Part shown: positions 1-10,002 of the stretch, one piece after another | Position numbering within the stretch: position 1 is the stretch's first letter | How the letters are laid out: each line of letters opens with the position of its first letter | Program-made: the position numbers and the translations under genes | The notes under the pieces: model-generated | Seen by the model: the letters and a program-made list of their open reading frames with translations, nothing else | What the model was told of the DNA's origin: nothing | Database searches by the model: none | Assembly: GCA_014526335.1 (NCBI GenBank) | Contig: JACTAT010000321.1 | Coordinates: 535,438-599,437, forward strand | DNA: 64,000 nucleotides | From: Chrysaora quinquecirrha | Taxonomy: Eukaryota > Cnidaria > Scyphozoa > Semaeostomeae > Pelagiidae | Direction of reading: 5' to 3'

Positions 1-420
1 AAGGATATACAAATCATATATTTATACTGTATGTACAATCAGCTAAACCTGATAACCATTTGAGTATATGACCTCTGTGCAAATTTAAAAAACTTTCAGC
101 ATACATGACCTCTATAGTATACACCGACTCTCATATACGACCAATCTCCTCAGACCGTGTTCTTTGACGCGAGAACACGGGGTGCCGGAGCATAGAAGTT
201 ATCCTCCTAAATTCTCTTTAAGGAGATTAGATGCTGAGTACGGTGTGAAGGGGCTGGTATTGTTAAATATATATTCATTATGATATACAACATTGCATCA
301 GTTTTATACACTATACTGTATAGATGAAATGCGTTGCAAGGCGTTTAGTGCGGGCTGGTACTAGGCCATTATTTCTCTTTTGATTATTAATTATTATTTC
401 ATTAAAAAAATCCAAAGTCT
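1..420. other. no gene recognised
   Basis: AT-rich sequence without a recognisable coding region or element terminus. It leads directly into the tandem satellite that follows. Confidence 0.5.
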
Positions 421-1330
421 AAAAAATAGAATGAAAGGTTATTTTTCCGAAGGGGTCTGCATCCTATCTTTTTCAGCGCATCAAACTGTGTATACTTGCC
501 AAGTTTTATTGCAATATCTTAATTCCCAACATAGTTACAATAGAAACGCTTGTTGAGGTATGGTACCGAGTACCCCAGTCTAAAAATAGAATAAGGGGCA
601 TTTTTCCGGAGGGTCTGCATCCGGACGGGTCTATCTTTTCAGCTTATCAAACTGTGTATACTTGCCAAGTTTCATTGCAATATCTTAATTCCCAACATAG
701 TGACAATTGACACGCTTGTAGAGGTATGGTACCGAGTACCCCAGTCTACAAATAGAATAAAGGGGCATTTTTCCGGAGAGGTCTGCATCCTATCTTTTTC
801 AGCTTATCAAACTGTGTATGATTGCCAAGTTTTATTGCAATATCTTAATTCCCAAAATAGTTACAATAGAAACGCTTGTAGAGGTATGGTACCGAGTACC
901 CCAGTCTAAAAATAGAATAAGGGGGCATTTTTCCGGAGGGGTCTGCATCCTATATTTTTCAGCGTATCAAACTGTGCATTATTACCAAGTTTCATGTCAG
1001 TATCGTTATTTCCCAACATAGTTACAATAGAAACGCTTGTAGAGGTATGGTACCGAGTACCCCAGTCTAAAAATAGAATAAGGGGCATTTTTCCGGAGGG
1101 TCTGCATCCTATCATTTTCAGCGTATCAAACTGTGTATACTTGCCAAGTTTCATTGCAATATCATTATTCCCAATTCTGTTACTAATAGAAATACTTGTA
1201 GAGGTATGGTACCGAGAACCCCCAACATGAATATAGCATCTGGGGCAACCAAATGAGTTGGGGTCTGACATCCCATTTTCTTAAGCGTATCAAACTGGAA
1301 GTACATTGTTGATTGCCAGTTTTCAAAATC
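421..1330. repeat. ~160-bp tandem satellite, about five copies
   Basis: A unit with a recurring GGTATGGTACCGAG block, a 'TTTTTCCGGAGGGGTCTGCATC' type segment and a 'CAAACTGTG' segment repeats head to tail. The GGTATGG block starts at 557, 723, 883, 1044 and 1203, so the period is 159 to 166 bp. Short open frames inside are by-products of the repeat. The outermost copies are degenerate and the last breaks down after about 1,250. Confidence 0.9.
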
Positions 1331-1839
1331 TTAGTAATCAGTGAAGTAAGAGCTGGCGTGGATGCATAACATTCAATAGTAATAATTATTGTGAAGACCT
1401 AAAGACCTTGTCTAATTCATGGTTTGCAAAGGAGACATTGAAGTTCTGGGCAATGTTGGTTTTGTGAAGCAAAAATAAATAGTAAGCAATAAATAAAGGT
1501 GTAGTACCAACCTTCCATATATATCAGAAGGTATGGTTTTCTATACTTTTCATTTGCGATTATATTATATCTGCACAATACTAATGGAGCACGCTCAAAT
1601 CTTAAATATATGCTTATACTTCAATAACTATAAACAAAAAGGGGAAATTCTCCCAATTCGCATATATGAAACAAAGAATAAACCACTTTATGTCTTTGCA
1701 AGTTCATGTTGGCAACGGCAACATTTTATATTCTTTCTAATTAATAGAACAAAAAACGTTACAATGAACTCATTGATTAACACATTTTTTAACATTCAGA
1801 GCCAGTTAGATATCGATTAATTTGTTTACAACTATGTTA
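1331..1839. other. no gene recognised
   Basis: AT-rich. A 95-codon plus-strand open stretch at 1533-1820 is rich in Tyr, Phe and Ile and shows no motif. I do not call it a gene. Confidence 0.4.
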
Positions 1840-1970
1840 AACAAAGGTATAGTTTAAAATAATGTTAAAAAGTTTAGAATAATGTTAAAAGCAGTTTAGA
1901 ATATTGTTAAAACAGTTCAGAATAATGTTAAAAAAGTTCAGAATAATGTTAAAAACAGTTCAGAATAATG
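1840..1970. repeat. ~21-bp minisatellite
   Basis: A GTTAAAA...CAGTTCAGAATAAT unit recurs, with GTTAAAA at 1864, 1884, 1906, 1927 and 1949. That gives a 20-22 bp period and five to six copies with small length differences. Confidence 0.85.
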
Positions 1971-2297
1971 CTCAATCAATGTTTTTTTCTTCTCAGCACC
2001 TCTCTAGCCAATAATGCCCATACGGCAGCGTGTGAAAAATATCCATCGTCAAGAACATATCTTTTATCATCAAAGGGATTCAACAATGTTTTTTTTATTT
2101 CTGGAGATCTACCAAGTGCGAATGAAAGTGAGGAGGATGAGAGTGTAAATAAGAAAGAAGGAAAGAGAAAGATAGAATTAGATGAAGAATTTAAAGAATT
2201 CTTATTATTCAAGAGAAAAAGGAAAGCTGAGATGGAGAAGAAGAAAAAAAACGGAATTAAATACAGAAACAAATTATTGAATAAATTAAATAAATAG
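1968..2297 (+). CDS. Lys/Glu-rich small ORF, function unknown
   Basis: The frame opens at an ATG immediately after the minisatellite and encodes 109 residues. The N-terminal half has no recognised motif. The C-terminal half (about residues 48-109) is highly charged, with Asp/Glu-rich and then Lys/Arg-rich segments that would favour a helix. The 3' end lies in a 133-bp tandem duplication. The acidic, Ser-rich composition resembles the N-terminus of the next ORF, so both could come from one virus-like or Polinton-like element, but nothing here proves that. It may be a chance ORF. Confidence 0.25.
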   Translation: MLNQCFFLLSTSLANNAHTAACEKYPSSRTYLLSSKGFNNVFFISGDLPSANESEEDESVNKKEGKRKIELDEEFKEFLLFKRKRKAEMEKKKKNGIKYRNKLLNKLNK

Positions 2298-2466
2298 TTT
2301 TGTCTTTTTTTCTTTTTGTTAATTTTTTTGTATAGATGGAGAAGAAAAAAGAGATGGAGAAGAGATGGAGAAGAAGAAAAAAAAACGGAATTAAATACAG
2401 AAACAAATTATTGAATAAATTAAATAAATAGTTTTGTCTTTTTTTCTTTTTGTTAATTTTTTTGTA
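2231..2466. repeat. 133-bp tandem duplication (two copies)
   Basis: A segment starting GATGGAGAAGAAG and ending in a T-rich stretch (CTTTTTGTTAATTTTTTTGTATA) occurs at 2231 and again at 2364. The copies are nearly identical, so the duplication is recent. Confidence 0.85.
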
Positions 2467-2505
2467 TATATTTTAGAACTTATTCTAATCATCTAGTTAG
2501 CAATA

Positions 2506-2985
2506 ATGAAGAGAAAACCAAAATTTGATGTCTATTTGCCTGAATCTGAATCGGAACATTCTGAAAATGAAAGTGAAAATGATGATGATGATGATTATGA
2601 AATTGGAAGACTAAGACATAAGAGCATGAGATATGGGGATAAATTTCAAAATTTATACGGTGAGGGCAGAACAATGGGAGTGTCTGAAGAAGAAATATCT
2701 CGTCAAGATATCTTATTGTCTTTGAATCATATTGATAGTGTTTTATATGATCAATATAGAGTGAAGCTTAAATTGATTTATGATCATAAACCACAAGTAG
2801 TGGAAACTGTAATAGAAAATCCTTTTACACTTTTGTTAACTGGCAAATCTGGTTGTGGCAAAACTTATTGGGTTGATAACAAATTACAAAATTGGAGAAA
2901 TATCACTTTGGATAAAGATGGCAAATTATCTAAAAAATATTATGGTTTTATGGGGTTGAACAGCCAGAGTTTATTCAAAAGTTGA
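2506..2985 (+). pseudogene. P-loop ATPase-like ORF, 3'-truncated (virus/Polinton-type)
   Basis: The ORF starts at an ATG with an acidic, Ser-rich N-terminus (residues 13-31). It carries a Walker A motif GKSGCGKT at residues 113-120, preceded by the hydrophobic strand FTLLLT. This layout is typical of packaging-type ATPases of Polintons, adinto-like viruses and related DNA viruses, where P-loop proteins normally extend further with a Walker B. Here the frame stops soon after residue 150, where sequence changes to the retroelement beyond, so the enzyme is truncated and probably inactive. The assignment rests on the P-loop and its surroundings only. Another P-loop NTPase family is possible. Confidence 0.4.
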
Positions 2986-3031
2986 AATCGAGACATGGAG
3001 AAGGGGATAAAGTGGTGGACAAAATGGGAAA

Positions 3032-3721
3032 TTGGAGCCAGAGCAATTGAGCCAGAGCAATTGGATGGACAGAGCAACACCAGCTACAAATTTTACCAGC
3101 TTATCTGAGTGGCCGCACGACAAGAATGACCAGTTCAACATGGAGGAAAAGAGATTTTTGGCCTGGCAGAAATTGCAAGAAATCACCCAGGGACCAAAGG
3201 AATCGGTGGTGGATTTTGCTGAGAGAGTGGATCGTTTGGTGCTCAAGGGACATGATGGTCTAGATGATGGTGAAAGAAGAGACCCGGACCGCCTGTGAGA
3301 ATTTCATAAAGGGACTCCCCCTGGAAATAAAAGAAACCATTTGGGAGAAGTGTCCATGTTCTTTTCAGGAGGCGATCACAGCCGCAGAAAGGAGAGAGGT
3401 GTACTTGAACTCAATGGGAAGAAGGTCCCACGTCAATGAAATCTCAGACAACGTTATGGCGACGATACAGCGATATAATGAAGACAAAACGAAAAGCAAC
3501 GATGAGATATGGAAAGCCATACAGAGTTTAACATCAGCCATACAGAACCTGGCAGCACAGTCAGCCCCGAAGTATCCCCAGTATCAAGGTGCCCAAGGTC
3601 AAGAACCTGCTTCCAGTGTCATAGGCCTGGTCATCTCAAAAGGAATTGCCATCAGAATCAGTATCAGAACAGATCCCGTACCAGAACCAGATTCAGAATG
3701 AGAGCCCGAACCAGAATCTGA
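3032..3721 (+). pseudogene. retroelement gag: capsid-like region and CCHC knuckle, frameshifted
   Basis: Two overlapping frames (3032-3298 and 3264-3701) read as one Gag capsid. A QGPKE...F..R block around 3190-3235 resembles the major homology region of retroviral and Gypsy capsids, and a helix with FIKGLP follows. A CCHC zinc knuckle (CFQCHRPGHLKRNC) lies in a third frame near 3610-3660 and runs into an Arg-rich tail ending at 3721. At least two frame changes separate these parts, so no intact Gag is made. The upstream boundary is unclear: the previous ATPase ORF ends abruptly at 2985. No LTR was found. Confidence 0.6.
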
Positions 3722-3800
3722 TCGAGAACCAGATTCAGAATCAGAGCCCAAACCAGAATTTGAACCAGATCCAGAATCAGATCCAGAGTCAAAATCAGCA
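3660..3800 (+). repeat. degenerate 12-bp coding repeat (GAACCAGATTCA-like)
   Basis: Units such as GAACCAGATTCAGAA recur about ten times between the CCHC knuckle and the protease. One frame reads Glu-Pro-Asp-Ser-Glu type repeats and another Arg-Thr-Arg repeats. An in-frame TGA (3699-3701) separates the upstream frame from the protease frame, which is otherwise open from 3702. Confidence 0.7.
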
Positions 3801-4412
3801 ATCCTGATGTCAAAACGTTGGAGAAGTGGGAGAGGGGATTCCAGCTTTTCCAGAGACGCAAGATATCCCTGTAGATTTGAATTGTTTGTTGGCCTTGCAA
3901 AAGAAGGTGTTTGGGTAAGAGGTCTTGTAAATAATGTTGATTCTGATATTTTAGTTGATACTGGTGCTAAATATGCATTGATTGGTTTTGATTTCTGGGA
4001 GAAAGTTAATTTGGGAAATAAAATTTTTGATACTGGTATAAGTTTGGTAGGAACTGGGGGTAAAACGTTATCTATTGTTGGTGAGGGTAGAATATGGCTC
4101 GTTATCAGAGAAAAGAAATTTGATTTGCCTGTTGTTCTTGTGGAAAAATTTAAATTCGATTTGTTGATAGGTGATGAATTTTTGAGGAAAGAAAATGTTT
4201 TGATCAACTATGGGACTAAGAGTTTGAGGATTAGTGGTGTTGATATTCCATCTGAAAATTTACCGTCTGAATGTGTTGCTGTTTTACGGTCTGTAATTGA
4301 TTTGCCTGCAGGGTCACATGTGCGTGTTAGAGCAGAATTGGTTGGGAACCATTGTGGGTTAAATATTCGATCACACTCTGAAGAAGCCCTGCTTGGCAGG
4401 GCGAAATATTAG
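3702..4412 (+). pseudogene. retroelement aspartic protease
   Basis: The frame is open from 3702. From the first ATG at 3807 it contains ILVDTGAKY with the catalytic Asp-Thr-Gly at codons 51-53 (about 3957), followed by a FDLLIGDEFL segment matching the second conserved part of retropepsins. The protease would cleave Gag-Pol. It follows the gag region and precedes pol fragments on the same strand. The frame closes at 4410-4412 and pol continues in another frame after a short non-coding gap, so the polyprotein is broken. Confidence 0.65.
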
Positions 4413-4442
4413 CAAACTAAAAACATAGTTGTCTTTTGTGTC

Positions 4443-5244
4443 TTGACCCGCAGTGTTTCTGTCTACTGTATTCATTGTGGGTTAGCTTTGTTTGGGGAAC
4501 GGCAGTTGGTTAAGACTGGTTATCTTGTTCTTGTTGCCCCTGTTGTTACGAAAGTTGGTTCCGATAAATCTGTTCTAATTGAGCTGGTTAACACCACTCA
4601 AAGTCAAGTCTCTTTACAGCCTGTTACTAAGCTCGGACACTTGCAGCCATTTCATTCTGAGGTTAACACTGTCAATGAAGATTCAGTTGCTGGAGCAGAA
4701 ATACCCATGGAAGACCTGAAGATCAGCCACTTATCAGACGTACAGCAATCAGACCTGCTCAGAGTTTTTGGGAAACATCATGTTTGGCCGAAGTCAGATC
4801 AGTTGGGAACTACTCATCTTGTAGAGCATCGATGTGCAAGGAGCCCAGCAAGTCAGACAGCGACCATACTGTGTACCAGAGACGAAGAGACAGCAGATTG
4901 CCAAGGAGGTGCAGAAGATGCTTCTTTCCAACATCATGCAGCCGTCAGCAAGCCCTTGGAGCAGTCCAGTTCTACTGTTGGAGAAACCGAATGGTAAAGT
5001 CCGATTCGGTTGGCCAGTTGCTTATCAAATTCCACGACAACCCTCTGTGTGCACACCCAGGTTTCTTCAGAACATACAGAAAGATTCAGATGTCCTATTT
5101 CTGGCCTACGATGAAGTCCGATATCAAGCGTCACATACAACATTGCAGTGAATGCGCGAAATTCAAGTCAACCAAACCTGCCAACAGGACCATTCTGAAG
5201 TCAATCAGTACAGAGAGACCGATGCAGATTGTCACCATGGATTA
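4443..5244 (+). pseudogene. pol remnant: start of RT joined to integrase zinc-binding domain
   Basis: The first part (4443-4830) is a linker like that between protease and RT. From about 4890 the RT start is visible (SPWSSPVLLLEKPNGKVRF), but near 4995-5010 the sequence switches frame and function to the N-terminal HHCC zinc-binding domain of integrase (H...H in HDNPLCAHPG, CSEC at about 5140-5155). It ends just as the integrase core begins (PMQIVTMD). The whole RT catalytic core and RNase H are missing, consistent with an internal deletion. The integrase core is lost at the junction with the next LINE at about 5245. Confidence 0.7.
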
Positions 5245-5245
5245 A

Positions 5246-6411
5246 GTTTATCTTTGAATTTTTCATGTGAGTAATGCTTGACATTTCTTGTTTTTATTTC
5301 ATAGTGCTTGCTACCTCCACCTTTCTTATCCCTTTTTCTAATTGAATATGTCAGATGGTGGTCACTAATTCCAACTGGAATTACTCCACTTTCAGAGAGA
5401 AATTCAGTCCTGTTGACTATAACATGGTCAAAACAGCTTTAGCAATGAGGGGTTGCTCTGGTTGGTTCCTTGATTGTTTTGGTTGATTAGGAAACTTTGA
5501 AGGATTTGGTTATATTCAAGTTCAAGGGTACCTTTCTTCATTGCATCAATATTAAAATCACCCAGAATGGTGATTTCATTGTATCTGCTATTCATCAACT
5601 CTAAAATTGGTATCAACTGGGTGTTGAAGGTCTGTATTGTTGGAGTTTTTGGAATGTAAATACATGCAAACAGCCTTGGTTTTGCATTTTTGTGATAAAG
5701 AGTTACTGAAACAATTTCAATAGATGCCGTGTTGGTCAAACCATCATTTCTTGTATGTAAAAGGCACTCTATGACATATATACAAACACCTCCTCCATTT
5801 CTGTTTCTGTCATTTTTGTCAGGGATGTAACCATCAATGTGAATCTCACTGTCAGACACTGAACCATCAAGCTTAATTTCACTTATTGCAAATATGTCAG
5901 GCTTAATTTCTCTGAATATGATCCTCATTTCCTCAATTTTACTCAGAAGACCATTGACATTCAAATGAAGACATTTTCTCCCAGGTTTCTTTAGGCCCTT
6001 CAAGGGGTCAAAATCTGCAGGGATTGTAGCTTCCTCCAAATCATCCTTTGGTTCTTCATCAATCAAATTTAGTCCTGTACATTTCTCACAACGAAAGAAA
6101 AACTCTGGTTCCTGAGCATGAAATTCATTGTACAAGTCCGGTGGGAAATTGGAGCATTTTAGATGGGTCTTCTGGTTACAATTGTTGCATGATATTCCTT
6201 TTTGGTTTTTTCGTACAAGTTTACCGCATTTTACACATGGGTAACGAACTGCTGCTGGTCCTGGATTTGGACAGATGTCTCCCGATATCAGTATAGTCGC
6301 AAAAATTAAGGTGATGTTCGGTCTGTTATCTTCTTCGCTCAGGATTAGGCCAAAGCCTTTGCCTGGCTTCATGCCCATACTGCTTTTGACTTTTTTGTCA
6401 AATCCATGCAT
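5246..6411 (-). pseudogene. LINE (CR1-like) ORF with PHD finger and AP endonuclease, 3'-truncated
   Basis: The minus-strand frame (5428-6411) starts with about 43 residues, a 2A-like GDICPNPGP, then a C4HC3 PHD-type finger (C59, C62, C75, C78, H83, C86, C108, C111). An APE-type endonuclease follows: HLNVNGLLSK, the Glu motif ISEIKLD, GGGVCIYV, ACIYIP and ILGDFNID. After a frameshift near 5440 the endonuclease continues to its ISDHHLTY motif (about 5345-5370), and the element breaks at about 5245 against the retroelement. Reverse transcriptase is absent. LINE copies usually lose the 5' end, so keeping the 5' part points to a later rearrangement. The 5' UTR may extend to about 6560. Confidence 0.75.
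6256..6282 (-). other. 2A-like ribosome-skipping motif GDICPNPGP
   Basis: Residues 44-52 of the LINE ORF read GDICPNPGP after a hydrophobic stretch (ITLIFATILIS). The established 2A consensus is D-(V/I)-E-x-N-P-G-P; here the Glu position is Cys, so activity is uncertain. Functional 2A-like sequences are known from non-LTR retrotransposons of sea urchin and other invertebrates, placed near the N-terminus as here. Confidence 0.55.
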
Positions 6412-6469
6412 CCACTTTGAAGCAACAAGGAGAAATACATTCTCTGATCGTTGTTTAGTATCTTGTTAA

Positions 6470-7122
6470 GATTCTTTGACTCCTGAAGACATGACCACTG
6501 ATATAAGCTGGATAAAACAACAGACAGCTAGTACAAACGGCCTTATCGCCACCATATTGATTTTAAAGCATTAGATCTTTTTGCTGACGCATTTTACGTT
6601 TAATTAATTAAGCTATTATACTCCCTTTTATTTTGATGATAAGTTTGTCTTATATACACATTATCTGGGTATTTACACCTCAAATTATTTAGTCTTGTGA
6701 GGTATCGCCTTTTCTTTTAGCAATCAGTATCATATGCTTTCCTTTTATGTCTTTTGTTTTGTGTTGATTCTTTGGTTTTTTAATTTGTTTCTTTAGACAT
6801 GTATTACTTGCCATTATCAAGAACTCTTGTAGTTTAGTTGATTTCCCTTCAATATCCTCTGTATTATCCAGATTATCCTTTAGCTTGTTCAGTTTTTGCT
6901 CTGAGAAAAATTTGTTTAATGTCGATTTGAACTCTGAAAAATATTTAAATTTTGGTTTTAGTTTTCATATTTATTTTTCATATGATTGATGTTTCTGTTT
7001 TTATTAGTATTTATGTTAATTTTACACTAATTTTACATAATGTGAGACGTTTAATTGAGAATTTTTTATTTATGAAAGATTTTCTCACTGCACATTAAAT
7101 AGTCAACTGTGCTGAAACCATT
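6470..7122. other. LINE 5' flank and AT-rich spacer
   Basis: No coding signal. The first ~100 bp are probably the 5' UTR of the preceding LINE. The rest is AT-rich and unrecognised. Confidence 0.4.
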
Positions 7123-7569
7123 CTATTTATAGCATGTAGGCTTCCAAATTAGATCTTCTAGAGTACGACCATTTGCAATTTTTAATCTATACGTTAGACA
7201 TAAAACAATTAAACTTTTGCCTAGATTATTTATTGTTTTATCTTGAGAAAATCTGTTTGTGAATATGTCGTCAATGTCTTGTTCAGGGTCTGTGTTACCA
7301 TATGCAGTTGTTTCCTGCTCTATATAATCTTGCAGTTGGCCTGTTCTACTGTTGAAATCGCCACCTAAGATAATGTTACCTAACTTGCTGAAGATATTTA
7401 CTTCCTTCAATGTTTCAAAACTATCTGTTAAACGTTGAAGAGATGTTGAATTTTCTGCTATTACATAAACAAAACAAAAGTAGATATCCTTATCTAACGA
7501 AAAATATTCTTTCTTGCATTTAATCCACAAAAGATCATCATGACTGATATCAGTTTTTCGTGATACCAT
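7123..7569 (-). pseudogene. LINE AP-endonuclease fragment
   Basis: A 148-codon minus-strand frame holds the core of an APE-type endonuclease: a beta strand DIYFCFVYVIAE, then NIILGGDFNSRTG, which matches the GDFN catalytic segment, and LCLTYRLKIANGRTLEDL downstream. The N-terminal strands and the SDH end are missing. It lies downstream, on the same strand, of ORF1-like pieces at 8.2-10.0 kb, so it is most likely the start of ORF2 of that element. Reverse transcriptase is absent. Confidence 0.7.
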
Positions 7570-7878
7570 CTTTATATTTGTTTTGAAAGTAGCAAATCAA
7601 ACCTCCAGATGATCTTTTGCTGTTTTGATGTTCCTCTTCACGATATAATTGAAAGGAAATAATATCCATTCAAATCTATTTTAGAGTTTTTGTTTGGACT
7701 AAAAATATGAAATCTTTATAATTCATATGCTCTTGTATGAAAGTTTCATCTTATAATTTTCTTTTGGTAAGAAAATTAACATCTAAATAGAAAAGTTCAA
7801 AAGAGTAATAGTCATATTTTTGTAAAGATTTCAAGCAAGATCGTTCTTTAGTCACAAAGATTTGAATTTCCTTTTATT

Positions 7879-8132
7879 TCAAACCTGGCTGGCAATCATC
7901 TTCTTCCTTATTAGCTCATTGGTATTACCCACTGTTGTTGTTGATGGTTGTGATAGGGCATTTCCGGCATTTGATATTGTTGAAACATCAGGTTGCGTTG
8001 CAGATTTTGTTGTGTTGGTTGTTTGAATTGGAATATTTGGGGCTGTTGTTGTTGTTGTTGCTGTTGTTGTATATTGTATTCTTGCCATGGTTGTTCTTTC
8101 ACTTGATGTGTGACTTCACTTGATCTTGCCAT
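7879..8132 (-). repeat. Gln-rich (CAA/CAG) segment of LINE ORF1
   Basis: The minus strand reads a run of nine Gln codons and further Gln-rich sequence (TTG/CTG triplets on the plus strand, densest at 8041-8075). It sits between the esterase-like domain and the endonuclease and probably encodes a low-complexity C-terminal part of ORF1p. Other frames translate as Thr or Leu runs and are not genes. Confidence 0.6.
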
Positions 8133-8257
8133 AAGTGTGATAGAAAAATATGTTGTTGTCGTTGCTGTATTAGTTGTGGCATTGGTTTGGGAGCAGATTC
8201 AGGGATTTTGCTTAATTCGTCATGGAATTGAGGCTGTCAGGATTGAGATTGACCAAA

Positions 8258-8830
8258 TTATCTTGTTTTATTCACTTGGCGTTGCCGGTTAAAAACTTTG
8301 TCTTTTATTTCTTTTACAAAAATGCGGTTTCTTCTTTCAAATAGATGGATTCCGTCTCTATAGAAGGCTGTTTCATTTCGTTCAATTCGGAAATGGTTAA
8401 TATAAACTTTTGCCAAATCCTTTGCCATTTTTCTTGTATCTTGGTTTATGGACTTGAAAACTTTATTAAACACATAGTTCCCTGTCTTGGCAGAATTAAA
8501 GATATACTTATGTTTATATTTGAAAATTTACTCTTTCCTTCTGCAAGCATTTTATGCATATCATCAACAACTTTTTCATTCTTTTGAAAGCTATTGGAGA
8601 TGCCATTTGCCCCACGTGGATGATTAGATGCTCTTTTACATCTATTGTTTTTTTTTGTAAAAAATTTTGGATATCAATAATTTTTCCTCCTTTAAATCAG
8701 ACCGATTTTGTCTTTTTCCATGACGGAATTTTTGTTCCTTAATTAGCTGAATAATCAAATCTCCGACAATAAGAATGTCGCATTGGTCATCGTTACTCAT
8801 ATCATTTGGGGCGTTACCAGCATCAGATGT
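8258..8830 (-). pseudogene. LINE ORF1 SGNH/GDSL esterase-like domain
   Basis: Reading the minus strand from about 8830, a strand CDILIVGDLII corresponds to the GDS block with Ser replaced by Leu. After a frame change near 8680 a LIIHVG block with a displaced N-D follows, and the frame 8258-8473 ends with FYRDGIHLF, the DxxH catalytic block. SGNH esterase domains are established parts of ORF1 in CR1 and L2 LINEs. The lost Ser and at least two frame changes mean the domain is decayed. The order with the coiled-coil part upstream supports one element from 10.0 to 7.1 kb. Confidence 0.6.
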
Positions 8831-9019
8831 TATTTCTGGTGTTTTATCTTTTTTATTATTTATTATTTATTATTTGTTTCCTTTTTAGAAGCTTCATTAT
8901 TTTCTTTGTCGCTAGGATCAAGCATCACACTACATTCTTATTGAAGTTTGACATCTTCAATAAGTTTTTCAAATTTGTTTTGCCTATTCTTCAAAGCCAG
9001 AACTTCTTGTCTCAAACCT

Positions 9020-9481
9020 TCAGAATCTTGTTCTCTTAATTTTGTCGAACAGCCATCCATATATTTTTCTAATTGGGAAAGTGAAGAGTTTATTGTATTT
9101 CTCAATAGATTTTGCTCTTTTGAAACTTTTTGTTTTCATTGTTTCATAATCATCTTTTATTAGCAAAATTTCAGCATGAACTTCTGATGCTGGGCTTGGC
9201 ATTATGACTGATGATGAAAATTCCCCTTTAAACTCTGCTACTTCAGCTTGCAGTTTTCTAATTACAGCCTGAATAGGTTCTATTTTTGATTTGTTCTTAT
9301 TGATTTCTTCTGTATTAGAAATTTTATTTACATGATTCTCTAATTCTGCTATTTTTCTTGTTGCATTTTGAAGTTTATCGTTCAAGTTTAAATTTTCTTC
9401 AGTAAGATTTGCAATTATAGATTCCAGGTGTAGAATATTTTTTAAAAGTTTTTCATAATGAGCATCTCTTAAGCTATTCAT
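9020..9481 (-). pseudogene. LINE ORF1 coiled-coil region
   Basis: This 153-codon minus-strand frame has regular heptads, with Leu/Ile spacing in KLLKNILHLESIIANLTEEN and further Glu/Lys/Leu-rich helices to residue 85. Such coiled coils trimerise ORF1 proteins. It lies between the N-terminal domain (9558-10002) and the esterase-like domain. The true frame probably continues without a start here. Confidence 0.6.
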
Positions 9482-9557
9482 TTTTTCTACACTTCGTTTT
9501 GCTTTCTTTAATAAATCTTCTCTCTTTTCTTTTGAGAGTTTTTTTGGTGCATTAAAT

Positions 9558-10002
9558 TCATTTGATGTCTGAGAGGGCTATCTTATTCATGTTAAGCTTG
9601 CTCTCTTCGTCTTTACACTCATCTGTTTTAATAATCAAATCAGTATTCCAATTAATATCTTCATATTTTATCCCAAGGACTAACTTGTTTAAATTAATAA
9701 ATTCCACTTCCTTCCAAACATTTACGTCTATGCCATGGATTGTCATAGTTTTCGCATTTTCGCCTCTATAAATTATGAATGTAAAGATCACTCTTAATTT
9801 TCATATTTGAGAAGCTAACCTTGAATTTAAATTCTTTTTCATTATCAACTACCCAATCTATACCAATGGAGTTTTTATTCTCTAACTCTAGTTGAGTGTA
9901 GCGTGTTTTCAAAGCAGATTCCCATTTCAACAATCCCTCTTTTTTAGTACTCAAAACTCCACAGGTACCTTTAGATTTCACATTGAATTCTTCCTGGTTC
10001 AT
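9558..10002 (-). pseudogene. LINE ORF1 N-terminal domain, one frameshift
   Basis: Two frames (9766-10002 and 9558-9791) join into one protein beginning MNQEEFNVKSKG at an ATG. A globular alpha/beta-looking segment (KFKVSFSNMKIKSDLYIHN) then shifts frame to TMTIHGIDVNVWKE. I recognise this as a domain common at the start of invertebrate LINE ORF1 proteins but cannot name a family from sequence alone. It is followed in the same direction by the coiled coil. Confidence 0.5.

Noticed and set aside
421..1330. CRISPR-like array
   Set aside because: Repeats are ~160 bp head-to-tail without unique spacers, in a eukaryotic genome: satellite DNA.
3599..4207. 202-codon minus-strand ORF with Ser-Asp-Ser-Gly repeats
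   Set aside because: It is the antisense of the EPDSE-type coding repeat and the protease frame; no independent motif.
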